From the NCBI RefSeq assembly GCF_018394335.1, contig NZ_CP074572.1, positions 3,534,001-3,598,000 of the forward strand: a DNA stretch of 64,000 bases, read 5' to 3'. Positions 8,403-18,393 of this stretch are shown one piece after another. The notes below the pieces were generated by a model. That model was not told the origin of the DNA. It saw only the letters and a program-made list of their open reading frames with translations, and searched no databases. The position numbers and the translations under genes are program-made. The stretch is from Shewanella dokdonensis (GTDB lineage Bacteria > Pseudomonadota > Gammaproteobacteria > Enterobacterales > Shewanellaceae). The stretch's first letter is position 1. The number at the start of each line of letters is the position of its first letter.

Positions 8403-11400
8403 TTAAGCTCCTTTGGCTTCTTCGGCCATTTCGGTTAAATGTGCAATACGGTTACGCATTGCTGCATAGTAAAGAACAGGGATAACCACCAGTGTCAGCA
8501 GGGTAGAGATAAAGATACCGAAGATCAGACTGATAGCTAAGCCATTGAAAATCGGGTCATCCAGAATAAACAGCGCACCGATCATCGCCGCTAAGGCGGT
8601 AAGAATAATGGGTTTGGCCCTCACTGCGCCAGAGTGGATCACCGCTTCTTCAAACGGTCGGCCTGCCGCGGTTTCCAGATTGATAAAGTCCACCAACAAG
8701 ATGGAGTTTCGCACTATGATGCCTGCCAGTGCGATCATGCCAATCATGGATGTTGCAGTGAACTGCGCTCCCAATAAGGCGTGCCCCGGCATTACCCCTA
8801 TGATGGTTAATGGAATTGGCGCCATGATGATCAACGGTACTAGGTAGGAGCGGAAATGCGCCACAACCAGCAGATAGATGGCAATCATGCCGACCGCATA
8901 GGCAATGCCCATATCGCGGAAGGTTTCATAAGTGATCTTCCACTCACCATCCCATTTCACGCTGACGGCATTGAGGCCATCCGGCTGATGGACATAGTAC
9001 TGGTCAAAGCCTAAGCCGTTAGGGCTGTTGATGTCAGACGCCATCTCAAACATACCGTAGAGCGGACTGTCCAGCGGCCCGGCCATGTCGGCCACCACCA
9101 TGATCATCGGGATCATGTTCTTGTGGATGATCGGCATATCGATAGTACCTTTGTTGATCTTCACCAACTCTGACAACGGTACTGTGCCGCCAAATTGGCT
9201 ATCGAGTTTCATCGACAGCAATTGGGTGAGATCTGGCTTATCGGCTTCATTAAGCTCCAGGCGGATCGGCACCGGAGATTTTTGCATACTCTTGTGCAGC
9301 ACATTCACATCTTTGCCGCCCACCGAGGTTGCCACTAAATCTACAATATTGGCGTAAGGTACGCCCAGCAGGCTGGCTTTGCTGCGATCAATACTCACTT
9401 GCCATTTCTGCTGCATGGCAGGCAGGTAGATATCGATGTCTACCACATCTTTAGTCTTGTGGAACAAGTCCATCAATTCATGCGCCGCTTGCTCGCGGAT
9501 GGATTCGCTAGGCCCATAAACTTCGGCAACAATGGGTGACCATACTGGCGGCCCCGGCGGCACTTCTACCACTTTGACATTGGCCTGATATTTTTCACCA
9601 ATAACCTGCAATGGCCCACGTACGGCCAGCGCAATATTGTGGCTATCGCGATGGCGGTGGTGTTTATCGGTCAGATTGACCTGAATATCACCAGCTTCCT
9701 GAGTGCTGCGTTGGAAATAATGCCGCACCAAGCCGTTAAAGTTTATTGGCGCGTGAGTTCCTGCATACAACTGCATATTGCGCACTTCGGGCACGGTAGC
9801 CAGATAACCAGAGAGCGCTTTCAGTACTTTTTCGGTCTGCTCAACGGGTGTGCCTTCCGGCATATCAACAATGACCTGAAACTCTGATTTATTGTCGAAA
9901 GGCATCATTTTCAGCAAAACTAGTTGTGTCACTGGTAGCGCAATTGCCATTATGATCAATGCGGCTACACCACCGGCCAAACCTAAACGTGCTTTACGGC
10001 TGTCAAGAAATGGCTTGATCAAACGGTTGAAGATACCAAGCATACGCGGATTGACCGGATCCGGAGTGTGTTGGTTATCTTCTTTATGGGCTTTCAGCAG
10101 ATGACGACTGAGCCAAGGTGTTACCACAAAGGCGACACACAAGGAAATTAGCATCCCCATACTGGCGTTGATGGGTATCGGGCTCATATACGGTCCCATC
10201 AGACCAGACACAAACGCCATGGGTAGCAATGCCGCAATAACAGTGAAGGTGGCCAGAATGGTTGGACCGCCCACTTCATCGACTGCGGCCGGGATCAGTT
10301 CCTTGAAGGAACGCTTGCCCATTGCCATATGGCGGTGGATGTTTTCTACCACCACAATGGCGTCATCCACCAGAATACCTATCGAGAATATTAGCGCAAA
10401 CAACGACACCCGGTTCAGCGTAAAGCCATAGGCCCAAGAGGCAAACAGGGTTATCGCCAGCGTGATACTAATGGCAATCCCCACCACTAAGGCTTCCCGT
10501 AGCCCCATAGTGAACAGCACCAGAATGACGACCGCAGTGGTGGCAAAGATCAGCTTGAAGATCAAGGTATTGGATTTATCTGCTGCGGTTACCCCGTAGT
10601 TACGGGAAACGGTGATGTTAACCTTTTCTGGGATCAGCACATTGCGGGTTTGGGCCACTTTGGCGAGTATCGCATCGGCCACATCAACGGCATTTTCTCC
10701 CGGTTTTTTGCCAATGGAAATGGTTACCGCCGGGAACAGGCCTTCTTGCAGCTTATTGCCATCACGCACAGTGTTGTAATGCCAGGCACTGGCGGTCGGA
10801 ATATCTGCCTTGAGGCTGATATCAGCTAAATCTTGCAGAAATACCGGAGCCGCATGGCCGTTGGCATCGGTATTCACTGCGACTACCAACTGTTTAACAT
10901 CATCGACTGATTGCAGGAACTGACCTGCCTGAACTTTAATTTCCTGATTGCCTTGCACCAGCGATACTGGCATTGATACGGCATTGTTAGCCGTCAGTGC
11001 CGTACGGATCTTGTCGTAACTGACGCCGTAATAGTTCATCCGTTGCGGGTCGATACGGACGTTCAACACCAGATCATGCGGTGCAACGGTACTTACCTCG
11101 CGGGTACCGGGAATGCGTTTGAGCTCGGTTTCCAAACCATGAGCCACATGGGTCAGTTGTTGTGCCGAAAGCTGTGGATCTTCTGACCACAGTGTCAGGC
11201 TGACAATCGGGACATCATCAATCCCCATAGGTTTGATTTGTGGTTGGCCAACCCCAGCACCAGACGGGAGCTTGTCCAGATTGGAATAGATCTGATTGTA
11301 AAGCTTGACGATAGCGTCATTGCGCGGCACGCCAACCTTAAAGATCACAATGATCAGCGCACCATCGGGCCGTGAAAACGAGTACAGGGTATCAATGCCC

Positions 11401-11651
11401 TTAATCTGTGAAATCACTTCTTCCGCGGGGAGAGTCACCAGTTGTTCTACTTCGGCAGGTTTGGCGCCGGGGAAGGGGATGTACACATCGGCGAAGGTCA
11501 CATCAATCTGTGGCTCTTCTTCTTTGGGGGTGACTATGAGGGCAAATAGCCCCATCAGCAGCCCTAACAAGGCCAGTAACGGTGTGATAGCGCTGTTCTG
11601 GAACATGGCCGCCACCCGGCCAGAAATACCAGTTCCTGTGGTTTTACTCAT
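8403..11651 (-). CDS. RND-family efflux permease
   Basis: A 1082-residue inner-membrane transporter of AcrB/MexB-like architecture: an N-terminal helix (residues 22-42), large periplasmic loops and two blocks of membrane helices. The TM4 proton-relay pair is visible as GILVDDAIVVVENIHRHM near residue 425. The C-terminal half repeats the pattern with MIGMIALAGIIVRNSILLVDF. Family knowledge: RND permeases form trimers and export drugs, metals or metabolites with an adaptor and an outer-membrane channel. No channel gene is adjacent, so a TolC-type protein from elsewhere is inferred. The gene starts 15 bases after the adaptor stop and runs into DUF2892 and rhodanese genes. The substrate cannot be deduced from sequence; linked sulfurtransferase functions suggest a reactive-sulfur or thiol compound. 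Confidence 0.93.
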   Translation of the reverse strand: MSKTTGTGISGRVAAMFQNSAITPLLALLGLLMGLFALIVTPKEEEPQIDVTFADVYIPFPGAKPAEVEQLVTLPAEEVISQIKGIDTLYSFSRPDGALIIVIFKVGVPRNDAIVKLYNQIYSNLDKLPSGAGVGQPQIKPMGIDDVPIVSLTLWSEDPQLSAQQLTHVAHGLETELKRIPGTREVSTVAPHDLVLNVRIDPQRMNYYGVSYDKIRTALTANNAVSMPVSLVQGNQEIKVQAGQFLQSVDDVKQLVVAVNTDANGHAAPVFLQDLADISLKADIPTASAWHYNTVRDGNKLQEGLFPAVTISIGKKPGENAVDVADAILAKVAQTRNVLIPEKVNITVSRNYGVTAADKSNTLIFKLIFATTAVVILVLFTMGLREALVVGIAISITLAITLFASWAYGFTLNRVSLFALIFSIGILVDDAIVVVENIHRHMAMGKRSFKELIPAAVDEVGGPTILATFTVIAALLPMAFVSGLMGPYMSPIPINASMGMLISLCVAFVVTPWLSRHLLKAHKEDNQHTPDPVNPRMLGIFNRLIKPFLDSRKARLGLAGGVAALIIMAIALPVTQLVLLKMMPFDNKSEFQVIVDMPEGTPVEQTEKVLKALSGYLATVPEVRNMQLYAGTHAPINFNGLVRHYFQRSTQEAGDIQVNLTDKHHRHRDSHNIALAVRGPLQVIGEKYQANVKVVEVPPGPPVWSPIVAEVYGPSESIREQAAHELMDLFHKTKDVVDIDIYLPAMQQKWQVSIDRSKASLLGVPYANIVDLVATSVGGKDVNVLHKSMQKSPVPIRLELNEADKPDLTQLLSMKLDSQFGGTVPLSELVKINKGTIDMPIIHKNMIPMIMVVADMAGPLDSPLYGMFEMASDINSPNGLGFDQYYVHQPDGLNAVSVKWDGEWKITYETFRDMGIAYAVGMIAIYLLVVAHFRSYLVPLIIMAPIPLTIIGVMPGHALLGAQFTATSMIGMIALAGIIVRNSILLVDFINLETAAGRPFEEAVIHSGAVRAKPIILTALAAMIGALFILDDPIFNGLAISLIFGIFISTLLTLVVIPVLYYAAMRNRIAHLTEMAEEAKGA

Positions 11652-11666
11652 AACCTTGACCCCCGC

Positions 11667-12710
11667 TTACTGCTGTACTGGATGGGTAAGCAGTATCTGA
11701 TAGGCGTTAGCGGCAATCACATCTCCCGCCTGCAATCCGGCCAGCACTTCCACATTATTACCGCGGGTTTCCCCCAGCCTTACCTGCTGCAACACGAATT
11801 TATCACCTTGTTGTAGGTACACGCCGGAAAGTTCGTTAACACTGTAGAGGGCACTTTGTGGAATTAACGTGATCTCCCGTTCATCTACCGGAAAACGGGC
11901 TTTAATCCAACTGCCAGGTAAGAGTGCTGGCGTATTTTCTGGTAGTGGTAGCCGGACTTTATAAGCATGGCTTTGGGTGTCGGTAAAACCAAAAATGACG
12001 GGGTTACTGACATGGAACTGCCGACCATCTGCCAGTACTACATCTACTGCCCCGGCGTTAATCAGGGCATCACGGTAACGCTGCGGCACTTGGATAACCG
12101 CCCGCATTTTGTCGGTGGCATAGCCTGAAAGTAGCGCTTGCCCAGGGCTAACGGTTTCCCCTTCTTCAACGTGACGCGCGGTCACTACACCTGAATAGGG
12201 CGCTGAAACCACGGTATATTTCAATGATTCACGGGCTTTGGTGATCTGGGCGCTGGCGGCACTGGCTGCTTGCTGGGTGGATTTGGCATTGGCAATCGCT
12301 TGATCCATCGCGCCTTTGGAAATGGCCCCCTGAGGAAACAGTTTTTGGTAACGCTCTAATGTTTTTTGCGCTTCTACATTTAACGCTTGTGCCCGGGCGT
12401 AGTCGGCTTCAGCGGCGGCCAGCGATGCGCCTTGCTCTTTGCTGGTGATCTCCAGCAGCGAGGCTCCCGCAGGCACCAGATCGTTCACGTCAAAATTGAG
12501 TTTTACAATGCGACCGTTGGTCTGTGCAGAAACTGTGGCTGATTTTACGGCTTCCAGCGTACCATCCAGCACCAGCATATGCGGCGCTTTTTGCGTTGCC
12601 ACCGTGATAGTGGCCACATCATTTGCTGCGTGCAGCGCCGGGCTGACAGCCAGTCCTAACCCCACCATCACAGTGGTTAACAACAGTCCTCGCATAGTTT
12701 TGCATCTCAT
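11667..12710 (-). CDS. RND efflux periplasmic adaptor (membrane fusion protein)
   Basis: A 347-residue protein with a Sec signal peptide (VGLGLAVSPALHA) and no lipobox. It has the HlyD/AcrA layout: barrel-sandwich half near residues 50-85 (VSAQTNGRIVKLNFDVNDLV), an alpha-hairpin with Ala/Gln-rich heptads (about 85-145), the second half motif (TVVSAPYSGVVTARHVEEGE) at 165-185, then beta-barrel and membrane-proximal domains. Family knowledge: the adaptor bridges the RND permease and the outer-membrane channel. It is first in the operon with the RND permease, DUF2892 and rhodanese genes. Two starts are possible, ATG at 12710 or the internal ATG at 12695 (MRGLL). The first overlaps a 9-bp inverted repeat and neither has a strong ribosome binding site. 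Confidence 0.9.
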   Translation of the reverse strand: MRCKTMRGLLLTTVMVGLGLAVSPALHAANDVATITVATQKAPHMLVLDGTLEAVKSATVSAQTNGRIVKLNFDVNDLVPAGASLLEITSKEQGASLAAAEADYARAQALNVEAQKTLERYQKLFPQGAISKGAMDQAIANAKSTQQAASAASAQITKARESLKYTVVSAPYSGVVTARHVEEGETVSPGQALLSGYATDKMRAVIQVPQRYRDALINAGAVDVVLADGRQFHVSNPVIFGFTDTQSHAYKVRLPLPENTPALLPGSWIKARFPVDEREITLIPQSALYSVNELSGVYLQQGDKFVLQQVRLGETRGNNVEVLAGLQAGDVIAANAYQILLTHPVQQ

Positions 12711-12728
12711 AAAAACCTATTTATGAGA
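12705..12728. repeat. 9-bp inverted repeat overlapping the adaptor start codon
   Basis: Arms TCTCATAAA (12705-12713) and TTTATGAGA (12720-12728) are exact complements with a 6-base spacer. They cover the start codon of the efflux operon. It could be an operator for a local repressor or an mRNA hairpin masking translation initiation. No regulator gene is adjacent. Confidence 0.45.
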
Positions 12729-12803
12729 AAATTCTAATGGATGATGCTTCAATACGCAACAGCGTACGTGAAAAAAGAAAAATTAAGTAAACCCTGAATT
12801 AAC

Positions 12804-12830
12804 AAGAAAAAAGCGGCCCTGATGGCCGCT
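12804..12830 (-). terminator. Rho-independent terminator of the SIMPL gene
   Basis: On the minus strand AGCGGCC, a short loop and GGCCGCT are followed by TTTTTTCTT, directly after the SIMPL-gene stop. It separates that gene from the efflux operon. Confidence 0.88.
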
Positions 12831-12837
12831 GTCAGTA

Positions 12838-13551
12838 TTAGTCTTTCAGGTAATAGGTGAGGGTAGAAACCACTCTAACACGCTTGATATAAGGCGTGTT
12901 GCTATCGCGATCGCTGATAGAAAAAGTCCCCTGGCTGGCATTCTTGATTTTGCCAAGTGAGGATTGCGAATCGCGGGCAAATTTCTCCGCCACTTCCCGA
13001 GCGTTTTCTGTGGCCTGCTGTACCATTTGTGGCTTGATGCTGTTTAAGTCGGTATAGATGAACTCAGTACGACTATCGTAATTCTGTGCTACGGCAATGC
13101 CGTCTTTCGCCAGTTCCAGTAATTTCTTGCGGCTTTGCAATACCTTATCTATCTGCTGGGTATAAACCGACAGCGTCACTTTGGCGTTATAGCGAAATTT
13201 AACATTAGGATCGGCATATCCTTGCGCTTGTCGGTCTTCGATGGACGGTTGCGACACGCTGATCTCTTCAGCAGTAAAACCTTGCTCCAGCAAAAATTTC
13301 ATCACTCTATCGGTCTTTTTCTGCACTGAGCTGTAGAGATTATTCAGGTCGTTGTCGACATCATTAAAGGCAACAGGCCAGATTGCCACATCGGCTTTCA
13401 CCTCCTGCTCCGCTAATCCTTTCACTGTGACCACTCGATCCATCGCTTTCATGGCAACCAAGCTGTTGCCTAAACCATTGCCCAGCAGATAAAGGCCGCC
13501 ACAGATAAATGCGCCTAACAGCGCTGCCGCTAATACTGATTGTTTGTTCAT
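12838..13551 (-). CDS. SIMPL domain (DUF541) periplasmic protein
   Basis: A 237-residue protein with an N-terminal hydrophobic segment (SVLAAALLGAFICGGLYLLG) and a SIMPL/DUF541 domain. Recognisable parts are RVVTVKGLAEQEVKADVAIW at the start, the mid-domain FSVSQPSIEDRQAQGYADPN-like stretch, and VVSTLTYYLKD at the end. Family knowledge: DUF541 proteins are envelope proteins (BP26/Omp28-like, E. coli YggE) tied to oxidative-stress tolerance; the mechanism is unknown. The start at 13551 is chosen because AAGGAG lies about 8 bases upstream. An ATG 18 codons further upstream would add a non-signal leader and lacks a ribosome binding site. It is a single gene with its own terminator. Confidence 0.88.
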   Translation of the reverse strand: MNKQSVLAAALLGAFICGGLYLLGNGLGNSLVAMKAMDRVVTVKGLAEQEVKADVAIWPVAFNDVDNDLNNLYSSVQKKTDRVMKFLLEQGFTAEEISVSQPSIEDRQAQGYADPNVKFRYNAKVTLSVYTQQIDKVLQSRKKLLELAKDGIAVAQNYDSRTEFIYTDLNSIKPQMVQQATENAREVAEKFARDSQSSLGKIKNASQGTFSISDRDSNTPYIKRVRVVSTLTYYLKD

Positions 13552-13613
13552 TCCGTGACTCCTTGTATGCGGAAAGAAATTAGAAATATCCGTAAGATGT
13601 GACACTAAGATAG

Positions 13614-13641
13614 CAAAAAGCGAGTGAACTGGTCACCCGCT
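13614..13641 (-). terminator. Terminator of the FadL gene
   Basis: On the minus strand AGCGGGTGA and TCACTCGCT form a stem with one G-T-type mismatch followed by TTTTTGC. It lies about 30 bases behind the FadL stop. Confidence 0.82.
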
Positions 13642-13670
13642 TTAATCCGTACGCAACGCGGTTTCTGCTA

Positions 13671-14969
13671 TCAGAAGCGATAGTTAAACTGCATTGAATA
13701 GTAGGTCGCGGTAGATTTGGTGTGTGCGTTAACATCACCGGCCAGCGCACTGGTTTCAATCAGTGATTCTTCAACACCACGCACCAGTGCCGCGCCCAGA
13801 TCGATAGTCATGCTATCCGACAGGCGATAGCTGGCACCAAGGGTATACCAATGGCGGTCTGAATCGGGGATAGACAGTGAACCAAGCTGATCCACCACAC
13901 CGTTATCAAACATGTAACCCGCTCGCAGTGTCAGCGTGTCGTTAACGGTGTATGTGCCGCCAACACTGAACAGCCAAGAGTTTTTCCAATGATATTCTTT
14001 CAGCGGTGCTTTCACATTGGTGGCCACTTCCATCCCTGCATAACTGCCGCTAGCAATAGTTGCGGTTCCTTGTTTGGTGGTGATCTGATCAAAATCGTCC
14101 CACAGGGTGTACTGCGCTGTGTAATGTACTGCAAATTGGTGAGTTAATTGATGGAAACCCGCGAATTGCAGAATATCGGCTAAGGGGACGTCCAGTTCGT
14201 TGTAGTCAATGGCAATCTGTTGTGCGCCCAGTCCCGGCAACTGCTGGCTGGTCATGACATTGATATCACCCGTTACCGTTACTGTTGGGCTGAAACGATA
14301 GCTCAGACCAAAGCGGTTATCTTTATTCAGCTCCAAGGTGGCGCCAAGGATACCGCCAAAACCTACCCCATCAGCATCTACATCCACGAGCGGGATGCTG
14401 CCAGCATAGCGGGTGAGATTACCTTTGCCGTAAACGGCATCAATGCCCGCGCCAATGCTGAGCATCTCATTGATACGATAAGAAAGACTGGCATTCAGTG
14501 TCACTGTGGTCACTTCTGTGTTACCGATCAGATCATAAGGGGCGGCGGTTGCTCCTTTGAGCAGTGAACTGGTGTCTGTACCTGTGCCAAAATTGGAAAA
14601 TGCCGCTACCCCAAATGCCCATTGATCATTTAACGGCTGCACATAATAGATATTCGGGATCAGTTTGCTGCTTCCCGCATCATCAATACCACCTAAATCA
14701 ACCTGACCACCTGCAAAATTCACATCTTTTACATCGACATCAATATCGACGTAAGTCAGCCCGGTTGACAGCGCCGCGCGGTCAAATAATGCCATAGCCG
14801 CTGGGTTACGTGACAATACCGACGCATTGTCGGCAATTACCGCATCACCCGCAAAAGCGCGGCCAATACCGGTGGCTGATTGGCTGTTGAGCTGAAATCC
14901 GGCAGCATAAGCCTGCGTAGCGCCCAGCATCATGCCACTCACCAGCAGTGATTTTCTGAAGTTAGTCAT
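13671..14969 (-). CDS. OmpP1/FadL-family outer-membrane long-chain fatty acid transporter
   Basis: A 432-residue protein with signal peptide ending TQAYAAGF; the mature N-terminus AGFQLNSQSATGIGRAFAG is the classic FadL/OmpP1 hatch motif, followed by NPAAMALF. The barrel ends MQFNYRF with a terminal aromatic residue. Family knowledge: FadL binds long-chain fatty acids and lets them diffuse laterally from the barrel wall. The product would feed beta-oxidation, and fadI-fadJ are encoded 12 kb away. The start at 14969 places the signal peptide right after Met (MTNFRKSLL). A further upstream ATG at 15002 would add 11 residues and is not better supported. Flanking terminators on both sides suggest a monocistronic gene. 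Confidence 0.92.
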   Translation of the reverse strand: MTNFRKSLLVSGMMLGATQAYAAGFQLNSQSATGIGRAFAGDAVIADNASVLSRNPAAMALFDRAALSTGLTYVDIDVDVKDVNFAGGQVDLGGIDDAGSSKLIPNIYYVQPLNDQWAFGVAAFSNFGTGTDTSSLLKGATAAPYDLIGNTEVTTVTLNASLSYRINEMLSIGAGIDAVYGKGNLTRYAGSIPLVDVDADGVGFGGILGATLELNKDNRFGLSYRFSPTVTVTGDINVMTSQQLPGLGAQQIAIDYNELDVPLADILQFAGFHQLTHQFAVHYTAQYTLWDDFDQITTKQGTATIASGSYAGMEVATNVKAPLKEYHWKNSWLFSVGGTYTVNDTLTLRAGYMFDNGVVDQLGSLSIPDSDRHWYTLGASYRLSDSMTIDLGAALVRGVEESLIETSALAGDVNAHTKSTATYYSMQFNYRF

Positions 14970-15316
14970 ATTGATTGTTGTTCTCTGAATAATATTGCGC
15001 ATATCCGTTAGCTAACGCCAACGTCCCCGTTAAATCAGCGGGCATGTTAGGGGGCGCTGGTAGGACTAACAAGTCCGACCAGCAGCTTACACTTGTTTCG
15101 CTTAATAGATGGCGGAATTATGTGCGCCAGATCGCTTAAAATTTAGGCTGGCGCTGCTGAAGAATGGTCGAAAGTTTAAGATTATTTGATTGATTTTTAT
15201 GATGTTAAATAACGAGAAATCATATTATAAAAGTTAAATGTAACGGTAAGTAACAGGCTGCTATAGCTCTCCAGCTAAGCTAACATCTGTACGCTTAGTT
15301 GGAGAGTTGGCTGTGG
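14970..15316. other. Intergenic region between fadL-like gene and putP
   Basis: About 350 bases holding the promoter region of the FadL gene (minus strand) and, next to putP, a hairpin at 15267-15306. I see no reading frame of note and could not assign promoter boxes with confidence. Confidence 0.5.
15267..15306 (-). terminator. Hairpin downstream of putP, probable transcription end
   Basis: Arms CTCTCCAGCTAAGC and GCTTAGTTGGAGAG pair over 14 bases with one G-T pair and a 12-base loop, 11 bases after the restored putP stop. It lacks a clear T-tract, so it may instead be a stabilising 3' hairpin. Confidence 0.55.
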
Positions 15317-16767
15317 TCATAACGCCTGTTTTATGGTGTGGTATTGCTTAACCGTCGTTGCTGCGGGTGGCAACAACAGACTAACCGCAATGCCTGTAAT
15401 CGACGCAAACACAAATCCGGGCAATAGTTCATATAAGGCAAAAATACCGCCATTTGCCTGTTTCCAAAAACAACGGTAACGGCACCGACTATGATGCTGG
15501 CAACGGCACCTTGACGGCTGTAGCCATGCCAGAACAGTGATAACAGCACCACAGGACCAAATGCCGCGCCAAAGCCTGCCCAAGCATAACTCACTAAGCC
15601 AAGAACGCTGCTTTTAGGATCCAGCGCAATAATGCCTGCCAGTATTGCAATTGCCAACACGGCTAAGCGTCCCACCAACATCAGTTCGCGATTGGACGCT
15701 TGGGGCCGTATCCAGCGGCGGTAGAAGTCTTCGGTGACCACACTGGAGCACACCAGCAACTGTGAATCTATGGTTGACATAATGGCTGACAAAATCGCCG
15801 CAATCAGGAGACCGCCAATCCATGGATTAAAGGCCACTTGAGTGAGATGAATAAACACGGTTTCTGGGTTATCCAGTGGCTTATCCGCAAAGTACAGCAT
15901 CCCGGCTATCCCGGTGGCTAACGCCCCAAGCAGAGACAACAGCATCCAGCTCATGGCGATGCGGCGTGATACCGGTAACTCTTTGGTACTGCGTATCGCC
16001 ATAAAGCGGCACAAAATATGAGGCTGACCAAAATAACCCAGGCCCCAAGCTAAGGCTGATAGCAAGCCAATAAATGTCAGCTTGTCGTTGAACAGTGACA
16101 ATAATGCGGGGTCTAGCGTATCAAGACTTTTGTGGCTTTCGGGATGGGTAAACATGCTCACAGGAACAATTAACAGCGCTAGCAACATGAGACAACCTTG
16201 AAAGAAATCGGTCCAGCTAACAGCAAAAAAACCGCCAACAAAGGTATAAGCCACAATGACAACCGAACCAACAACCAAGGCTAACCGGTAATCCATGCCG
16301 AATACTTTTTCAAATAAAATGGCGCCACCCACCATGCCGGAAGAAGCATAGAAGGTGAAAAACAGCAGAATTGTCAGCGCCGATACCAGTTTTAACAGGC
16401 CACTTTTATCGGCAAAACGTTTTTCAAAAAAGTCGGGGAGGGTGAGGGCGTTATCGGCCATTTGTGTGTATATCCGCAAGCGTTTGGCGACCAGTAACCA
16501 GTTAAGCCAAGCTCCCAACAACAGCCCAATACCAATCCAGGCTTCACCCATGCCCCCAAGATATACCGCGCCAGGAAGCCCAAGTAACAACCAGCCAGAC
16601 ATATCCGATGCGCCTACGCTAAGGGCGGTGACCGCCGGGCCCATCTTGCGGCCACCCAGAATATAGTCGTCGAGCGAATCTGTGGCGCGGTATGCCCAAT
16701 AACCGATTGCCAGCATGGCAGTAAGATAACCAATAAAGGTGATAATGATAGGCGTGTCAGTGACCAT
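15317..16767 (-). CDS. putP: Sodium/proline symporter PutP (C-terminal frameshift)
   Basis: A sodium:solute symporter of about 483 residues once the frame is restored. The N-terminus MVTDTPIIITFIGYLTAMLA and then DDYILGGRKMGPAVTALSVG align with PutP openings. The SSS-family landmark GLGYFGQPHILCRFMAIRS and the late segment STIDSQLLVCSSVVTEDFYR are present. Family knowledge: PutP imports proline with Na+ for osmoprotection or catabolism. The run of five A at 15466-15470 (T on the coding strand) is one base short. Without the correction the tail reads GNRQMAVFL instead of WKQANGGIFALYELLPG. Start at 16767 chosen by family length; a GTG at 16830 would add 21 unlikely residues. No proline dehydrogenase gene is adjacent. 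Confidence 0.87.
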
Positions 16768-17010
16768 AAAGATATTTGTAAAATTATTGTTATCAATGTC
16801 TTGCATGCTAACAGATGGGAATGTCAGCACACAACATCTGTACTGTAATTACACCATAATGGCAGTCGTTGCTGCTTGACCAGATAACGCTGTAGACTGT
16901 CGCTTGATTGACATGTGTGCGGTGAGCTTTACTGTTGCAATGAGCATATGGCGGATGCGTTCATTTTGGCTCATGAGCATAGAAATCTGACCATTCAATA
17001 AGTTGCATTA

Positions 17011-17052
17011 TTGCTTATTGCTTATTGCTTATTGCTTATTGTTTATTGCTTG
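17011..17052. repeat. 7-bp tandem repeat TTGCTTA, about six copies
   Basis: Four exact copies (17011-17038) are followed by two one-mismatch copies. The repeat overlaps the 3' end of the Sel1 gene and supplies its stop codon, so a change in copy number would alter the C-terminal residues and the stop position. Confidence 0.9.
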
Positions 17053-18393
17053 GTTGCTCAGTTAAGTGTGCCAGCTGTTGCTGCGCTGGTCGATACCCTT
17101 GATTGGCGGCCTGTTGATACCAATAAAGTGCTTGCTGGTGATCTTGAGAAATGCCTAATCCCAATTCGTAAGCTGCTGCGAGATTATTTTGTCCAACGGC
17201 GTCCCCTTGTTTAGCTGCTTTGGTAAACCACTCAACGGCTGTGCTATCGTTACGTTTTACACCTTCCCCGTAGTGATACAGCATGCCCAACGCGACTTGT
17301 GCATAAACGTGGCCTTGCTGTGCCGCTTGTTGATAGTAAGTCGCTGCCAGTTGGTCATTGTGTGCCACACCAGTGCCATTTCGATAGTAGTTGCCTAAGC
17401 GATATTGTGCGCTGGCCACACCATGTTCAGCCGCTTTTTTAAACCAAACAGCAGCTTGTTGGTAATCTTTTGTTACCCCGTGGCCCATACGATATAACTC
17501 ACCGATGGCATTTTCAGCCTGAGCATTTCCTTGAAGTGCTGATTTCATAAACCAATTCAAGGCTTTAATATCGTCTTTTGGGAACAGTTTGCCTGTTTGG
17601 TATTGCTTCCCGAGCATGTATTCGGCGTCAGCATCACCCAGGTTGGCCGAGGTTCTATACCAATTAAGGGCCACTAAACTACTATGTTCTAATGCTTTTT
17701 TATACCACTCGTGGGCTTTCGCTTCGTCTTGCTCAATCCCATCGCCGATTTCATAACGTTCAGCCAGCATCTCTTGGGCGGCCGTGAAGTTGTTGTTGGC
17801 TGCGGCAAAATACCAGTAAAACGCTTGCTGTTTGTTGGGCGCAATACCTTCACCAAGTTCATAAGCTAACCCTAGGTTATATTGGGCTTTGCCGTAACCT
17901 TGTGCTGCTGCCAGTTGTAACCATTTCACCCCTTGTTTTGGATCTGGCGCGACACCTCGACCTTCAAGATAAATCCATCCCAACAGATTTTGTGCATAGG
18001 CTGAGCCTTGCTCGGCGGCGTGCTGTAATGTGGCCAGCGTTTGCTGATGTTGGGTGGCTGGCACGTTTGAGAATTTGTACATTGAGCCAATACTTATCAA
18101 TGCATTGTCATCTCCTTGTGCCGCGGCCTTTAAAACCACTCCACGGCAGTTTCATCGTTACTGGTAACCCCATTACCCAGTTGATACATAGTTCCTAGCA
18201 ACTGCTGCGCATCAGCTAAGCCATTGTCGGCTAATGGTTTAAGTTGCTGTATGGCGGTTTGATAATCTGCATGTTGATAGGCTTGCAGTGCACGTTGGTA
18301 CGCTAGGTAGGGCGGCAGTGACGTTGTAGAGGTACAACTGGTGCAATAAAACAGGGTGAGAAGAACGCCAATGACAGATTGATAACGCAACAT
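17036..18393 (-). CDS. Sel1-repeat (SLR) lipoprotein, frameshifted
   Basis: About 452 residues when restored. The N-terminus MLRYQSVIGVLLTLFYCTSC is a signal peptide with a lipoprotein-type cysteine. The rest is roughly ten Sel1 repeats with the A-x-x-x-LG-x-x-Y-x-x-G-x-GV pattern (for example AQNLLGWIYLEGRGVAPDP, AQYRLGNYYRNGTGVAHND). Family knowledge: Sel1/TPR-like solenoids are protein-interaction scaffolds, often in envelope or signalling contexts. One base is missing in the A-run 18132-18135 (coding TGGTTTTAAAG where VEWFLKAAAQG needs one more T). Its end lies inside a 7-bp tandem repeat. Co-oriented with the Bat operon but separated by about 235 bases. Confidence 0.85.
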
